Shown here: one piece after another, positions 9,631 to 20,615 of the stretch
Layout: each line of letters begins with the position of its first letter
Numbering within the stretch: the stretch's first letter is position 1
Origin: an uncultured Oleispira sp.
Lineage (GTDB): Bacteria; Pseudomonadota; Gammaproteobacteria; Pseudomonadales; Oceanobacteraceae
Direction: 5' to 3'
Assembly: GCA_913019965.1 (NCBI GenBank)
Contig: CAJVZR010000003.1
Span: 54,781 to 118,780, forward strand
Length of the DNA stretch: 64,000 nucleotides
Notes under the pieces: model-generated
Database searches by the model: none
The model's input: only the letters and a program-made list of their open reading frames with translations
What the model was told of the DNA's origin: nothing
Made by a program: the position numbers and the translations under genes

Positions 9631-10086
9631 ATGAAAATTGCATTTACTATCTGGGTGATAATTCTGTTTGGCCAGGTTAATGTTGCATCTGCAGAGATCT
9701 ACAAGCGAATCGATTCAAAAGGGCGAAGTCATTATTCTGATAGCTCTGTGGCTAATTATCGCTCAGCGGGTTATCAAAAAAGCGTGAAAGTATCTTCTCG
9801 TCAGAATAGTAATAAGCTTGAAAATATAGCTAAACGCTTAAAGAAGGATCGCCTTAAGCGCGAAAGTGAGCGTACTAAGTCTCTTTCAGTACGTAAGAAA
9901 AAACAAAAGAAGCAGAAGAAGTTATTGGCCGCGGCAGATAAGCGTAAGAAAGCCTGTTCAATCGCCCGTCAAAAAGAAGATAGAGCATTTCGTCAACGCA
10001 CCCAGCGTCAAAGTTTAACTAACATGCGAAAAGCGTTAGCTAATTATGAGCAGAAGCGAGAAATTCGTCAGGTTAAATGTCGCTAG
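9631..10086 (+). CDS. DUF4124-like secreted basic protein
   Basis: Signal peptide MKIAFTIWVIILFGQVNVASA then EIYKRIDSKGRSHYSDSS (DUF4124-like), then Lys/Arg-rich coiled coil. Confidence 0.6.
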   Translation: MKIAFTIWVIILFGQVNVASAEIYKRIDSKGRSHYSDSSVANYRSAGYQKSVKVSSRQNSNKLENIAKRLKKDRLKRESERTKSLSVRKKKQKKQKKLLAAADKRKKACSIARQKEDRAFRQRTQRQSLTNMRKALANYEQKREIRQVKCR

Positions 10087-12031
10087 CATCATTTAGCGGT
10101 AGAACGATTTTAACTAGCAATCCACCCAGTTCAGCCTTGGCTGGCTCAATGCTGCCATTTAATAAGTCGGTAATAATATTCTTCACTTGATACATGCCTA
10201 AACCCATTTTTTTGCCACTGCCACGGGCTTTGGTAAAAAATGGCAAGAATAGCTGCGACCTCTCTTCTTCAGACAGCCCCTCGCCATTATCAGAAATAGT
10301 AAGAATAAGATTTTCACTATTATGGGCTAGATCTATTTCTACCCTTGGATGATCGGCAGCAGAGGTTTTATTTCCATGGCTGATGACATTGTCGAATAGT
10401 TGATTGATCACCATTATGAATGCACTTGGGTGGGAGTTAATAATCAAATGAGAAGGCAAATTAAGGCTAAAATCTATTTGTTCTTTAAAGGTAAGTGCTC
10501 TGTCCTGTATTAACGCAACCAGATCAAATTCGGCTTCAGGGTGCTCTTTTTTCTTTATCGAGATATTTCTAAATACATGAGTGAGACTATTCAGCTTTTG
10601 TGAAGAAACCTCGATCATATTAATCGCTTCTCCCTGTTGCTCTATATAATTTACCAGGTCGGATTTGGAGAGCTGGGTTAAATCGCTGCGCTTTAAGTCT
10701 TGGTTAATATCGGTTAAAAATGAATTAGATAAGCCGATATTACCAATCGGCGTATTCATTTCATGGGAAACCCCGAGAATCAATTGATGCAGTGCGGTCA
10801 TTCTTTCTTGTTTTTCGTGCAAGAGTGCTTGTTTGGCTGACATACGCTCGGCTTGTAAGCGCTGAATTCGCTCCCCTAGTGCAAGGGATAATAAAAGAAT
10901 TTCTACGAAAGAGCCTATTTGATAGCCATATTGGGTAAAGAAGTTGCTGGGTAGAATGCCAAGAGTTCTAAGATTGGCTGTGACGATACCGGTAATCAAT
11001 ACGGCCCACGCAATGGTAAATAATCGAGCAGAAGATTGCCCTAAGCGCCAATAACGTAAGCCAAGATAAAAGGCGCTGCCGGTAATGGTAATGCTGAGTA
11101 AATTCTGAATCGGAATAAATAATTTATAGGGAATAACCGGCACAAGAATGAGCGTTGCGGTAGCTAGCGCTAATAACAGGTTGAAATAATAGTAAATACG
11201 TCGACTGGTTCTTTTAATATTCAAAAATTTTACGATAAACAATACGGTAAATATTTGATTCAAAGCAAAAGCAATGGGCATTGCGAACTGATTAAATTCA
11301 GGCCATTGAGGCCATAAAAGCTGGAATCCCGAGCCTTCATAAGCCATATGAAAGAGTGCAAAGGTAAATACAAAGCCACTGTAGAGTAAGTAGGTGGGTG
11401 AGCGAATCATGAAGAAGATGAAGAGATTGTAGAGCATCATTACTAGCATTAGAGATAAGTAAGCTCCACGAAAGAAGTCGTTGATCGCTAGGTAATCATT
11501 AAGGCTTTGGCTATCGAGTAGTGAAATAGGCAGCTGATAGGAACCTTCAGTCGCGACTTTGATATAGAGGTAGTTTGTACCTGCGGATAGGTCGACGGGG
11601 ATAACATAGTTCGGATTGAATCTTTCTCTCTGTAGGAAGGGGAGATGATCCCCTGTACGAATAAGTACACAGTCACTCTCTATGTTTTCGACAATTTCAT
11701 TCTGGCAGACATATAGGTTAATAAGATCTAATGGTGGGTAAGAGATTCGAATAAACCAGTTTAGATCGATCAGTTGCTGATTGATGGTCGCCTTAAACCA
11801 GTAAGGTGTTGGACTAAAACCTAAATTAATATTATCACTTTCAGACCTGTGCCAGTCTTTTATACGACTGACTTCCATTAATGATGGGGTTTGCGGGGAG
11901 TCGGGTAAGTATTCTATGTGCTGGCTGAGCTCGTGGGAGCCTGCTTGCTGAAGGTTAAAGATCTCTGCATTAAGGTTTGCTGAACCTAATGCTAGAAATA
12001 CTAACCAAAGCGCTAAAATACGACCAAGCAT
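10073..12031 (-). CDS. 7TMR-DISM-type sensor histidine kinase
   Basis: Signal peptide, periplasmic domain, seven-TM region, H-box GVSHEMNTPIGNI, HATPase ISDNGEGLSEEE and KKMGLGMYQVKNII. Confidence 0.85.
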   Translation of the reverse strand: MLGRILALWLVFLALGSANLNAEIFNLQQAGSHELSQHIEYLPDSPQTPSLMEVSRIKDWHRSESDNINLGFSPTPYWFKATINQQLIDLNWFIRISYPPLDLINLYVCQNEIVENIESDCVLIRTGDHLPFLQRERFNPNYVIPVDLSAGTNYLYIKVATEGSYQLPISLLDSQSLNDYLAINDFFRGAYLSLMLVMMLYNLFIFFMIRSPTYLLYSGFVFTFALFHMAYEGSGFQLLWPQWPEFNQFAMPIAFALNQIFTVLFIVKFLNIKRTSRRIYYYFNLLLALATATLILVPVIPYKLFIPIQNLLSITITGSAFYLGLRYWRLGQSSARLFTIAWAVLITGIVTANLRTLGILPSNFFTQYGYQIGSFVEILLLSLALGERIQRLQAERMSAKQALLHEKQERMTALHQLILGVSHEMNTPIGNIGLSNSFLTDINQDLKRSDLTQLSKSDLVNYIEQQGEAINMIEVSSQKLNSLTHVFRNISIKKKEHPEAEFDLVALIQDRALTFKEQIDFSLNLPSHLIINSHPSAFIMVINQLFDNVISHGNKTSAADHPRVEIDLAHNSENLILTISDNGEGLSEEERSQLFLPFFTKARGSGKKMGLGMYQVKNIITDLLNGSIEPAKAELGGLLVKIVLPLNDASDI

Positions 12032-12224
12032 GCGAATCCCTGCAAATATCTATTGTACGAAAAACGCGCAGTATAACAGCATTGCCGTTATCGCTCTATG
12101 GTGGAAAAGCCCTCGTAGAACAATACAACATGACAAATATTCAATCCTCGGCAAGCAATACTAGCCTTGAGCCTCAGCTTTGATTAATCTAGGTGGTTCG
12201 AATTTAGCTGGCATTAATATTTGT

Positions 12225-13751
12225 ATGTTTTTTGATCAGGAACGAGGGCAGTTCTTTCGCCCTTTAACGAGTAAGTATCGTGCTCAAGTAGTGGAGTGCT
12301 TGAAAGAACTCTATCAACGTCTTTATAGCAGTAGCAGTGCCGACTATGGCCAAGCGTTGCAGCGGGATGTTGTGATTGAAATTTTTCAAGAAGCGTTGGT
12401 CCGCGCCCCGATATTAGCCGATGGTGATGAAGCCGATGAATTATTGAAATCATCAGGCAAAGACAGTACTAAAGAAAGCCGTTTTCGTAATAGCCGTGAG
12501 CAGGCCGGCTGGGTACTGAATCAGTTATTAGAATTTGGCTGGATGGAAAAACAAGTCGACGAAGCAACGCTGCAGAGCACCTTTGCATTCAGTCGCTATG
12601 GCCGCCAGTTCGTTGACCCTTTTATTTCAGAAAGTCGAACTTCAGCTCGTACTCGTCACCGTAATACCCGTAATACCCGAAATTCTTTAGAGGCCTTCTT
12701 AGAGCGTGGGGAGGTTTATGACCTGCTCGATGCTTACGAATACTCAGAGCGTATTATTAGTGATTTCACCGATGTAATCTCTGAGCTAGAAGAGCGTAAG
12801 CGTGATCTTGTACGTGAAATGGATTCTCAATTATTAGTTCAACGTGCGAGTGAAGAGTTTTTCGACTTTATGGAAAAGCGCTTTCAACCAGATTTAGCCG
12901 TACGTTTATCAGCGGATAACGTTGAAAAACACCGTGATCGTATCAGTGAATTACTCGAGCAGGTTCGTAATAGAAATAAAGCCTTTAAAGCGCAATCAGA
13001 AGCGCGTTTACGCGAACTTATGCCTGAGCTTGCCCAGCCAGGAACGTCGGTTTTATGGACCATCCTAGATGGGATTGATCAGCGTATACGTAACGCCAGT
13101 GATGTCATGTTACCAGCATTACGTAAAGCGTTGCAGGGCTTTACTAAGCGCGCGGATATCATTATTCGCCAAATGAGTTATTTAGCGTCGCAACAACATA
13201 ATGATGTATTGAGCGTTTGTAAGCGTTTAGCGGCTCTTGCACCAGAAGATCAAAATGCTCAACTGACAGCTGCTGGTCAATTGATGAGCGTACCCGAAGT
13301 CGCTTTGGTCGACCCAGCCCAGGTTCGACTTGCCGCGCCGCGTAAGCGTCGTATGATCGAAGCGGATTTAGATGAAGGTACTGAAGCGTTCGATATGGAT
13401 GCTCGTAAAGACATTTATGTACAGCAGGTATTAGACCAAGCTTTCTTTATCAATAACAATTCTTTGCGCCAGTATATGCAGCAGCATCTATTAGCCGGTG
13501 ATGTGGTTTCCACCAGAGATTTACCCATTGATAATGCCAAAGATTTCTTGGCGGTTGCCAACGCAATTGGCCTAGCATCGACCAGTAGTTTGTCTTCGGA
13601 TTTTGAGTTTGTGATGAAATACGAAGCGCGCAGCGACATTGATGCTGACGCGGGTAAGCAAACTGATGAAGATAAGTATTTTAGTAAGAAAGACCACTTT
13701 ACCGTGGAACTCATTAATAGCAGCCCTCGTAAACAAGCTGGCGCTCAATAA
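12225..13751 (+). CDS. jetA: Wadjet JetA / MksF-like condensin subunit (ORF extends to TTG at 12180)
   Basis: [34 protein letters not shown] with [16 protein letters not shown]; first gene of a three-gene SMC operon. ATG at 12225 is the likelier start. Confidence 0.75.
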   Translation: MFFDQERGQFFRPLTSKYRAQVVECLKELYQRLYSSSSADYGQALQRDVVIEIFQEALVRAPILADGDEADELLKSSGKDSTKESRFRNSREQAGWVLNQLLEFGWMEKQVDEATLQSTFAFSRYGRQFVDPFISESRTSARTRHRNTRNTRNSLEAFLERGEVYDLLDAYEYSERIISDFTDVISELEERKRDLVREMDSQLLVQRASEEFFDFMEKRFQPDLAVRLSADNVEKHRDRISELLEQVRNRNKAFKAQSEARLRELMPELAQPGTSVLWTILDGIDQRIRNASDVMLPALRKALQGFTKRADIIIRQMSYLASQQHNDVLSVCKRLAALAPEDQNAQLTAAGQLMSVPEVALVDPAQVRLAAPRKRRMIEADLDEGTEAFDMDARKDIYVQQVLDQAFFINNNSLRQYMQQHLLAGDVVSTRDLPIDNAKDFLAVANAIGLASTSSLSSDFEFVMKYEARSDIDADAGKQTDEDKYFSKKDHFTVELINSSPRKQAGAQ

Positions 13752-13765
13752 TAGAGAGAAGAATA

Positions 13766-14614
13766 ATGCTGCAATTTATTGAGCAGAAATTAGAAAAACA
13801 AGGTTTAGATACGCGCGAGTTGTCTGAGTTATTAATTCGATTGTTAGATTACGGCGTAATCTGCCGAGATGAGAGTCAAATTGAGCAACAACTGTATGAT
13901 CGCTATTTACGACTAGAAGAAATCGTCGCCGATTATTTAGAGTTGATAGGCGTACGAGTTCAGCACGATAAGCGCTTTCAGTTTATTCGCTTATATCCAC
14001 CAGGTGCACAAATTCCTGGGGTGCAAGATGAACAGAATGCAATTCAAAGCCCAGGTTTACGCATGCGTTTAAACCAAAATGAAGTCGCGTTAATCCTGGT
14101 GCTTCGCGCTCAGTACGATAAAGCTTTACGTGAAGGTCAGGTTGATGAGCAAGGCTGCGTTATGGTCTCGTTAGAATCATTGAGTATTGCGATTAAAAAT
14201 TTATTGAAGCGCACCCTGCCTGAAAACATGACGGAACGTAAACAACTATTCCGTCGTTTAAAGCAACTACGCTTGATTCAAATTGCTAACGAAGATCGCT
14301 TAGATGATGGTGATATGTGGATGCGTATTCGCCCTATGATCATGAGCTATGTGAGTGAGCAGGTATTAGCAGATTTAATTGAAAATGAAGATGTTGAACT
14401 CGTCGATGCTGATGTTGAAGGCGCGGCTGTAGAACCCTCATCAGCAGAAACCGAGGCTGAAGATGCTGCGGAATCTTTAGCTGATGAAACTGAAGAAAAA
14501 GAATTAGAAGAACAAGAATTAGAAGAACAAACAGTTGAAGCAGTTGACGATAAGGCTGTTGACAACGAAGTTGTTGAAAGCGAAACCGTAACAACCAGCT
14601 TGTTTGGCGAATAA
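13766..14614 (+). CDS. jetB: Wadjet JetB / MksE-like (KITE) subunit with acidic C-terminal tail
   Basis: Position between JetA and JetC; conserved N-terminal body followed by a ~70-residue Glu/Asp-rich tail ending TTSLFGE. Confidence 0.72.
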   Translation: MLQFIEQKLEKQGLDTRELSELLIRLLDYGVICRDESQIEQQLYDRYLRLEEIVADYLELIGVRVQHDKRFQFIRLYPPGAQIPGVQDEQNAIQSPGLRMRLNQNEVALILVLRAQYDKALREGQVDEQGCVMVSLESLSIAIKNLLKRTLPENMTERKQLFRRLKQLRLIQIANEDRLDDGDMWMRIRPMIMSYVSEQVLADLIENEDVELVDADVEGAAVEPSSAETEAEDAAESLADETEEKELEEQELEEQTVEAVDDKAVDNEVVESETVTTSLFGE

Positions 14615-14624
14615 GGAATAGCCT

Positions 14625-17600
14625 GTGTTTTTAAAGAAATTTGTATATGTAAACTGGGGTAATATTCCCGCCTTAGAATTCGATTTTGGACCGATTAACT
14701 TGTTATCCGGTGGTAACGGTTCAGGTAAAACAACCGCTGCTGATGCGATTCAAACCGTTATGACTGCGGCGCACGATACCTTATTCCATTATAACCCTGG
14801 GCAAGATGAAGCGACTCAACGTGGCCGTGGTAAAAATGTACGTACGTTAGCATCGTATGTTTTAGGTTGTGACGATGGTAGCTATGCTCGCCCTAATGGC
14901 GCTGTAGGTTACCTTGCGGCGATCTTTCACCCGACCGAAGGTGAGAGCGGTGAAGCCTTTACGGCTGTCTTAGGAATTAGTGCATCGATTGAAAAATCCG
15001 GCACTCAAACAACTGCGCGCCAGAATGATTTACAATTTTATATTGTCGCGGGTGAACAATTAACGTTATCAGATTTTCTGCAAGAAGACCTTGAAGGCAA
15101 GCGTCAGGTTATTGGTTTAGATAAAATTAATAATCATTTTAAAAGTCGTATGGACGCCAATAATATCGAGAAATACGATACTAAAAAGCAATACCTGCGA
15201 CGTTTATACGGCGCATTACGCGGTCGTCACGATGCGGTCTCAGAACGTGAAGCGATGAATGCCGCGCGCACCTTTTCTCGTTTTATGGCTTATAAACCAG
15301 TCAAGAGTATTAATGGTTTTGTTGCCAATGAGATTCTAGAAAAGAAAGATTTGGGTGATGCGATTCGTTCAGTATCAGACTTGATGAAAACAATTTATTC
15401 AATGGAGTCTGATGCCAAGCGATTACAAGAAACCATTGATGTTTTAAGCTCAACTAAGCTTACGGCGAAAACGTATATCGATCAGTGGATTGATTATAAT
15501 GTACTTGAATATACTGCGGCCAAAAGCCGTTATTTGAGTGATCAGCAAGTTTATTTAAAAGCTAAAGAAAAGCAGCAACATTTACGCGATGATTTATCAT
15601 CGGCGGAACAAGAGCGTGAGCAGTCTCAGGATCGACGTAGTCAGCTACGCGAGCAGCTGATTGCTATGGAAGCCCAGCGCTTGGGAATTGATGCGCTACA
15701 AGATAAAGATCAGTTTGAACAAAAAGTTGAATCGGGTAAGCAGCAATTGCAGCAGCAAGCGATGCTGTTATTAGAGCAAGATAAAGCGTCACAATTCTCG
15801 CTGCAGGCGACGGAATCACTTTATAAGTCGTTACAAAAGTCGACCATCTCCATTGATTTACCGAGCTTAGGCCAGCGTAAGCTCATTGATATGGCGAAAA
15901 ACGTGGCTGCTATTGCCAGTGAAGGTGCTGTCGATTTCCCAACCTTACTAGGTAAGGACTGGGTTGACTTAAGTCCATTAGAAGCGCATTTAGAAACCGC
16001 ACAGCAAAATCAGCAATTAATGAATCAGTGGCGTGAGCGTTGGTTCAGTGGTGAACTTGAAAGTTCAGGCATTCCATTGCGAGATCAGTTAGCTAAGCTG
16101 GTGGATCGCCGTGAGCAAAAAGTTCAACAGGTTCAGCGCCAGATTAGTCAAAAACAAAATGATATTGATAGTTTAGAAGCGCGAGAGCTTAACTATCCGC
16201 ATTTTGTTCGTATTGCCCTGGAAACCATTCGTCGTGAATGTCCGCAAGCGGAACCTTGCGTATTAGCAGATTACGTCGAAATTACCGACTCTGATTGGCA
16301 AAACGCCATTGAAGGTTATATCGGTGGTGCCCGTTTTAGCATCATTGTTGAATCAGAATACGAGGCGGAAGCCGCGCGTATTGTACGTTCGATTCAAGGG
16401 GGCAGCCGAGCTCGAGTTGTGCAGGGCAGTAAAGCAAAGAAAGATTGTGATCGCATGAAGTTATCTGATAACTCGATTATGAATCTTATGTCGTTTGAAC
16501 ATGCTACTGCGCGTCATTATTTACAAGCCAGCTATGGTTCTGTTGAACAAGTACGCGATGTAACGGCGCTGCGTCAAACTCGCCGTGGTGTGACCAAAGA
16601 AGGCTTGGGTAGCGGTGCTTACTCGATCTATCGCTGTGATTTAAATGATGCCGAGCTTGTGTTTGGTCAAGGTGCGCGTGAGCGCGCGTTGGCAGCTAAG
16701 CAATCTGAGCTAGGCAGTTTGATAGATCAAGCGAATGAAGCGCAAATCAGTGCCAAGCAAGTGCAGGATATTTTGCTGGCGGTAAACAGCTTAAGACATG
16801 TAGTTTTTGCTAATTCGATCAAAGATATTTTAGAAACCCATTACCAGATTCAACAAGCAGAAGCATCTTTATCAAAAGTCGATTTGTCAGACTTCTCTGC
16901 GTTAGAAGAAGAGTTTGCAGTATTAAAGACAAAAGGCGATGAATTAGATCAGCAAATTCAGTTATTAGATGGTACGACGGGACGAATTGAGCAGCAATTA
17001 AAAGACAGTGAACGTTTGTGTAAAAAGTTAAGTGATCAGCAGGAAGAGACCTCTTATATTTCTGATGGTAAAGAAGATAACTTACGCAAGATCGTCAGTG
17101 TTTGGCCTGAATTTGATGCCGAAGCCCGCTTAAAAGAGGCGGATGATGAGGCGGCGAATAGCCCGGCGGATTCAATTGAGAATCATCGCAAGTCGGTCTA
17201 TAGCGAAATGAATTCTAAAGTTCATGAAATTGAGCGCAATATTGCCGACCATAACCAAACCTGTCAGACCATTGATGCAATTGTTTATGATCCGAATTAT
17301 CGTGAAGAGCATGGCGTTCCTTTCTTTAAAGACGTGTGTGCTTTGCAGCGAGAAGTCGATCGTGTGCATAACCGTTTACGAAATAATATCTTGGTTGAAA
17401 AGCAAGATAAGTTAACCGGGTTAAAAGAAAGTTTTAATAACGCGTTTGTGACGAATTTATGCCATTCCATTTACCAATCGATTAACGATGGTAAGCGTGT
17501 TTTAGAAGACCTTAATAAGGAGTTGGCGCATCATAAATTTGGTGCTGACCAAGAATGTTATTGGTTCGATTGGGAGTGGGTACCGGAATATAAAGAGTAT

Positions 17601-18266
17601 TTCCAATTCTTTGATGAGGTGATTAAATCACCGAGTTTAGGTGATGGTGCGACATTATTTGATGCCGGCTTGAGTAAGAACTCTCAGCGTGTTCGCGATC
17701 AGCTAATGGCCATGCTATTGGATGAAGACGAAGTGAAAGCGATGCGTGAGTTGGAGCGTATTTCCGATTATCGTAATTACCGTGCCTATGAAATTTATAA
17801 ACAACCGTTAAATAAAGATCCGATTGCCTTGAGCCAATATGGCACAGGTTCTGGTGGTCAGTTAGAAACCCCGGCTTATATTATTCGCAGCGCGGCGATT
17901 ACTTCGGCCTTCCGTTTTAATGAAGGGGATACCCATTTACGCACGGTATTAGTAGATGAAGCCTTCTCTAAAATGGATGAGACCCGTTCCAAAGAAGTGA
18001 TTAACTACCTAACCGAAGCACTAGGGTTGCAGCTATCGTTTATTATGCCAACCAGTAAAGCGGGTCCTTTTATGGACTTGATTTCAAACCAGTTTGTCTT
18101 CAGTAAAGTTCCATTGGCAGGCGGTGCGAAAAAAGGTGAGTTGCAAACTAAAGTTTTAGTTGATCGCCAAGAATGTAATCAAGAGAGAATTAAAGAGTTA
18201 TGGGCTAACCACAGAAAATCGATTCGTCATCAGGCGGGACTCGATTTTATGGAAGAGTTCGCCTAA
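14625..18266 (+). CDS. jetC: Wadjet JetC / MksB-like SMC ATPase
   Basis: Walker A GGNGSGKTTAADAIQTV, long coiled coils, signature-like GTGSGGQLETP, Walker B LRTVLVDEAFSKMDE. Confidence 0.85.
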   Translation: MFLKKFVYVNWGNIPALEFDFGPINLLSGGNGSGKTTAADAIQTVMTAAHDTLFHYNPGQDEATQRGRGKNVRTLASYVLGCDDGSYARPNGAVGYLAAIFHPTEGESGEAFTAVLGISASIEKSGTQTTARQNDLQFYIVAGEQLTLSDFLQEDLEGKRQVIGLDKINNHFKSRMDANNIEKYDTKKQYLRRLYGALRGRHDAVSEREAMNAARTFSRFMAYKPVKSINGFVANEILEKKDLGDAIRSVSDLMKTIYSMESDAKRLQETIDVLSSTKLTAKTYIDQWIDYNVLEYTAAKSRYLSDQQVYLKAKEKQQHLRDDLSSAEQEREQSQDRRSQLREQLIAMEAQRLGIDALQDKDQFEQKVESGKQQLQQQAMLLLEQDKASQFSLQATESLYKSLQKSTISIDLPSLGQRKLIDMAKNVAAIASEGAVDFPTLLGKDWVDLSPLEAHLETAQQNQQLMNQWRERWFSGELESSGIPLRDQLAKLVDRREQKVQQVQRQISQKQNDIDSLEARELNYPHFVRIALETIRRECPQAEPCVLADYVEITDSDWQNAIEGYIGGARFSIIVESEYEAEAARIVRSIQGGSRARVVQGSKAKKDCDRMKLSDNSIMNLMSFEHATARHYLQASYGSVEQVRDVTALRQTRRGVTKEGLGSGAYSIYRCDLNDAELVFGQGARERALAAKQSELGSLIDQANEAQISAKQVQDILLAVNSLRHVVFANSIKDILETHYQIQQAEASLSKVDLSDFSALEEEFAVLKTKGDELDQQIQLLDGTTGRIEQQLKDSERLCKKLSDQQEETSYISDGKEDNLRKIVSVWPEFDAEARLKEADDEAANSPADSIENHRKSVYSEMNSKVHEIERNIADHNQTCQTIDAIVYDPNYREEHGVPFFKDVCALQREVDRVHNRLRNNILVEKQDKLTGLKESFNNAFVTNLCHSIYQSINDGKRVLEDLNKELAHHKFGADQECYWFDWEWVPEYKEYFQFFDEVIKSPSLGDGATLFDAGLSKNSQRVRDQLMAMLLDEDEVKAMRELERISDYRNYRAYEIYKQPLNKDPIALSQYGTGSGGQLETPAYIIRSAAITSAFRFNEGDTHLRTVLVDEAFSKMDETRSKEVINYLTEALGLQLSFIMPTSKAGPFMDLISNQFVFSKVPLAGGAKKGELQTKVLVDRQECNQERIKELWANHRKSIRHQAGLDFMEEFA

Positions 18267-18292
18267 GCTGTATAGCTTGAGTTCTCAAATAG

Positions 18293-18320
18293 TGGCAATG
18301 GACAATTGTTGCCATTTTAT
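18293..18320 (+). terminator. Candidate terminator downstream of jetC
   Basis: TGGCAA(18293-18298) N10 TTGCCA(18309-18314) followed by ttttat. Confidence 0.4.
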
Positions 18321-18509
18321 GAAACTTTATTATCCATGTTGATCAAGGCTAGCGCTTAATAATTAGCGTGGGTATGATAAGAGCGTTAAATCCTGAAAAT
18401 TATTTCATGGAAGAAACGATAGGATGTTGATTAGGTTATGCGAATGGCCTTTTCAGCAAAAGAATAGATACCCCCAATGTTTGGGGCGCAAATAAAGAAC
18501 GAGAGACTT

Positions 18510-18725
18510 ATGTCTGAGCAAACAAAAAACGGTACTGTAAAATGGTTTAACGACGAGAAAGGCTATGGCTTTATTTCTCAAGAAGATGGCGGCGCAGATG
18601 TATTTGTACATTTCCGTGCTATCAATGGTTCTGGTCGTCTATCTTTGACTGAAGGCCAAGCGGTAACTTTCGAAGTTGTTGATGGCCAGAAAGGTCCTCA
18701 AGCTGAGAACGTTACACCTCTTTAA
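18510..18725 (+). CDS. Cold-shock protein (CspA family)
   Basis: [32 protein letters not shown] track start at 18477 trimmed to ATG at 18510. Confidence 0.95.
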   Translation: MSEQTKNGTVKWFNDEKGYGFISQEDGGADVFVHFRAINGSGRLSLTEGQAVTFEVVDGQKGPQAENVTPL

Positions 18726-18797
18726 TTAATCATTCTTTTAATTAAGATTGAATTTTTAAAGTACGGTATCTTTCTTTTCCTTTGTTGGATTAGAAAT

Positions 18798-18827
18798 AAA
18801 AAAACCCAGCCTATGCTGGGTTTTTTT
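18798..18827 (+). terminator. Rho-independent terminator after cold-shock gene
   Basis: aaaaaaacccagc-ctat-gctgggttttttt. Confidence 0.9.
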
Positions 18828-18949
18828 ATGCTTAGAATAAACAGAATAAGGATGATTCAAATCAAAAAGAGCACACTATTGGGGCAAAAATTCAACATTT
18901 CATCATCAAGTGTGTAAAATGCTCCTCCCACTGTAAGGAAAGGTCGTGA

Positions 18950-20395
18950 ATGACTACGTTAATCCCAGGACAGCAGTCGACTTCAGAATCGCTGCAAGCA
19001 AAAGCAACCGATACACCTGCTGATAGTGGAGCGATCGATTCTGCTCCCGACATTTCAGCCCCTGTGGTTACGCTACAAGTTCACCCATGGCGTTCTTCGC
19101 TTTATGAAGAACTGCATAACAGGCCTTCACCTATTATTGATGGTGCCTGCCAGATTACCCATTTTACGGTGATGTTTGGTGATGCTAAACAAGCAGTATA
19201 CGAACATGTGGTTGACCTTTGTAAACGCTTTAGTATGCCGCCACCCGCAGCAGATTCTTCTTGTTTATACTTAGATTTTGGTGGCTTTGAATTACGCTGG
19301 GAGCGCCATTTAGAGTTCGCTAACTTCACCTTTATTTGTCCGAAAGTTGAACCGTTTTCGGCCGATGCTTTATCTTTTATTCCTAAAGATTGGCTGGCGA
19401 CAATTCCTGGTAATGTTGTCGTTGCCTTGCATATGGCGCTGATTGAGCATGAACCTAGCGATGAAGAATTGCATAAATGGTTTGAAGGCCAGCGTTGGAA
19501 TGGCGCGAAGGTCGCTTTTGATCGTGGCGCCGCTTGGACGGCCTTTAAGCTTCATAGTGATGGCTTTGGGCGTATGGTGGCTCATGGGAATAAGCTTAAC
19601 CCTTATCAAAAAGGGCGCTTAGTTCAGCGCTTGATAGAAATTGAAACCTATCGCTTGATGTCTTTATTAGGCTTGCCCGTTGCTCGCCAGATGAATCCGG
19701 CGATCACTCAAATTGAGAATGATCTCGCGGTATTGAATCAGCGTATTGCGGATATTAAAAGTGAAGATGATGAGCGTTCATTATTATCTGAACTGTCGCA
19801 ATTAGCGGCAAAAATTGAGCAACACCGCTCTGATACTAATTTCCGATTTTCTGCGACCAACGCTTATTATGACTTGGTCGGAGATCGTCTTCATCAATTG
19901 CATGAGTCTCATATGGACGGTGTGCAGTCGTTGCAAGAGTTCTTAGATCGCCGTCTGAGTCCTGGTATTAAAACCTGTCAGTCGGTACGTGATCGCTTGG
20001 AAGATCTTTCTCGTCGTATTCACCGTACGACCAGTTTATTGCGCACTCGGGTTGAATTATCGATTGAAGCACAGAATCAAACCCTGTTAACGTCAATGAA
20101 TCGCCGTGGACATTTGCAGTTACGCTTACAGCAAACGGTAGAAGGTTTATCGGTTGTCGCGATTGGTTATTATATCTTATCACTGATGGGTTATGCCTTT
20201 GACGCCTCTAAAGCCTTTGGCCTACCAGTTAATAAAGAAATAGCGACGGGTATTGCGATGCCTTTGGTTCTTGGAGCGGTTTATTTCGCCATGCATCGAA
20301 TTCGTAAGCATTTAACCAAGCAAAGTAAGAAAGCGGGAGATCCGTTAAAAGCGGTTATGGATGAACGCTTTGATAAAGCGGAAGTTGACGATTGA
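18950..20395 (+). CDS. DUF3422-like membrane protein
   Basis: WRSSLYEELHNRPSP N-terminus, central coiled coil, C-terminal two-TM hairpin. Confidence 0.75.
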   Translation: MTTLIPGQQSTSESLQAKATDTPADSGAIDSAPDISAPVVTLQVHPWRSSLYEELHNRPSPIIDGACQITHFTVMFGDAKQAVYEHVVDLCKRFSMPPPAADSSCLYLDFGGFELRWERHLEFANFTFICPKVEPFSADALSFIPKDWLATIPGNVVVALHMALIEHEPSDEELHKWFEGQRWNGAKVAFDRGAAWTAFKLHSDGFGRMVAHGNKLNPYQKGRLVQRLIEIETYRLMSLLGLPVARQMNPAITQIENDLAVLNQRIADIKSEDDERSLLSELSQLAAKIEQHRSDTNFRFSATNAYYDLVGDRLHQLHESHMDGVQSLQEFLDRRLSPGIKTCQSVRDRLEDLSRRIHRTTSLLRTRVELSIEAQNQTLLTSMNRRGHLQLRLQQTVEGLSVVAIGYYILSLMGYAFDASKAFGLPVNKEIATGIAMPLVLGAVYFAMHRIRKHLTKQSKKAGDPLKAVMDERFDKAEVDD

Positions 20396-20615
20396 GTTTG
20401 AAGCGTGGCATAGGGGCAAGTAATTGCCGCTCACAATGCCGCCTTGATAAAAATGACAGGATAATGACGATTATACCGTTATCTTGATGTTCTCACTTTA
20501 TTAAAAACCGTCAATTTTTTATTTTCTCTCCGTAAGTTGTTGATATTTAGTTAATTAATTTTCTTGGTCTGTATTTTGCTGAGTACTGAACATATGTACT
20601 CAGTAGGACGAAGAA

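Noticed and set aside
12225-18266. MukBEF assignment for the SMC operon
   Set aside because: Gene order, sizes and the SMC N-terminus (FVYVNWGNIPALEFDFGPINLLSGGNGSGKTT) fit Jet/Mks better than MukB.
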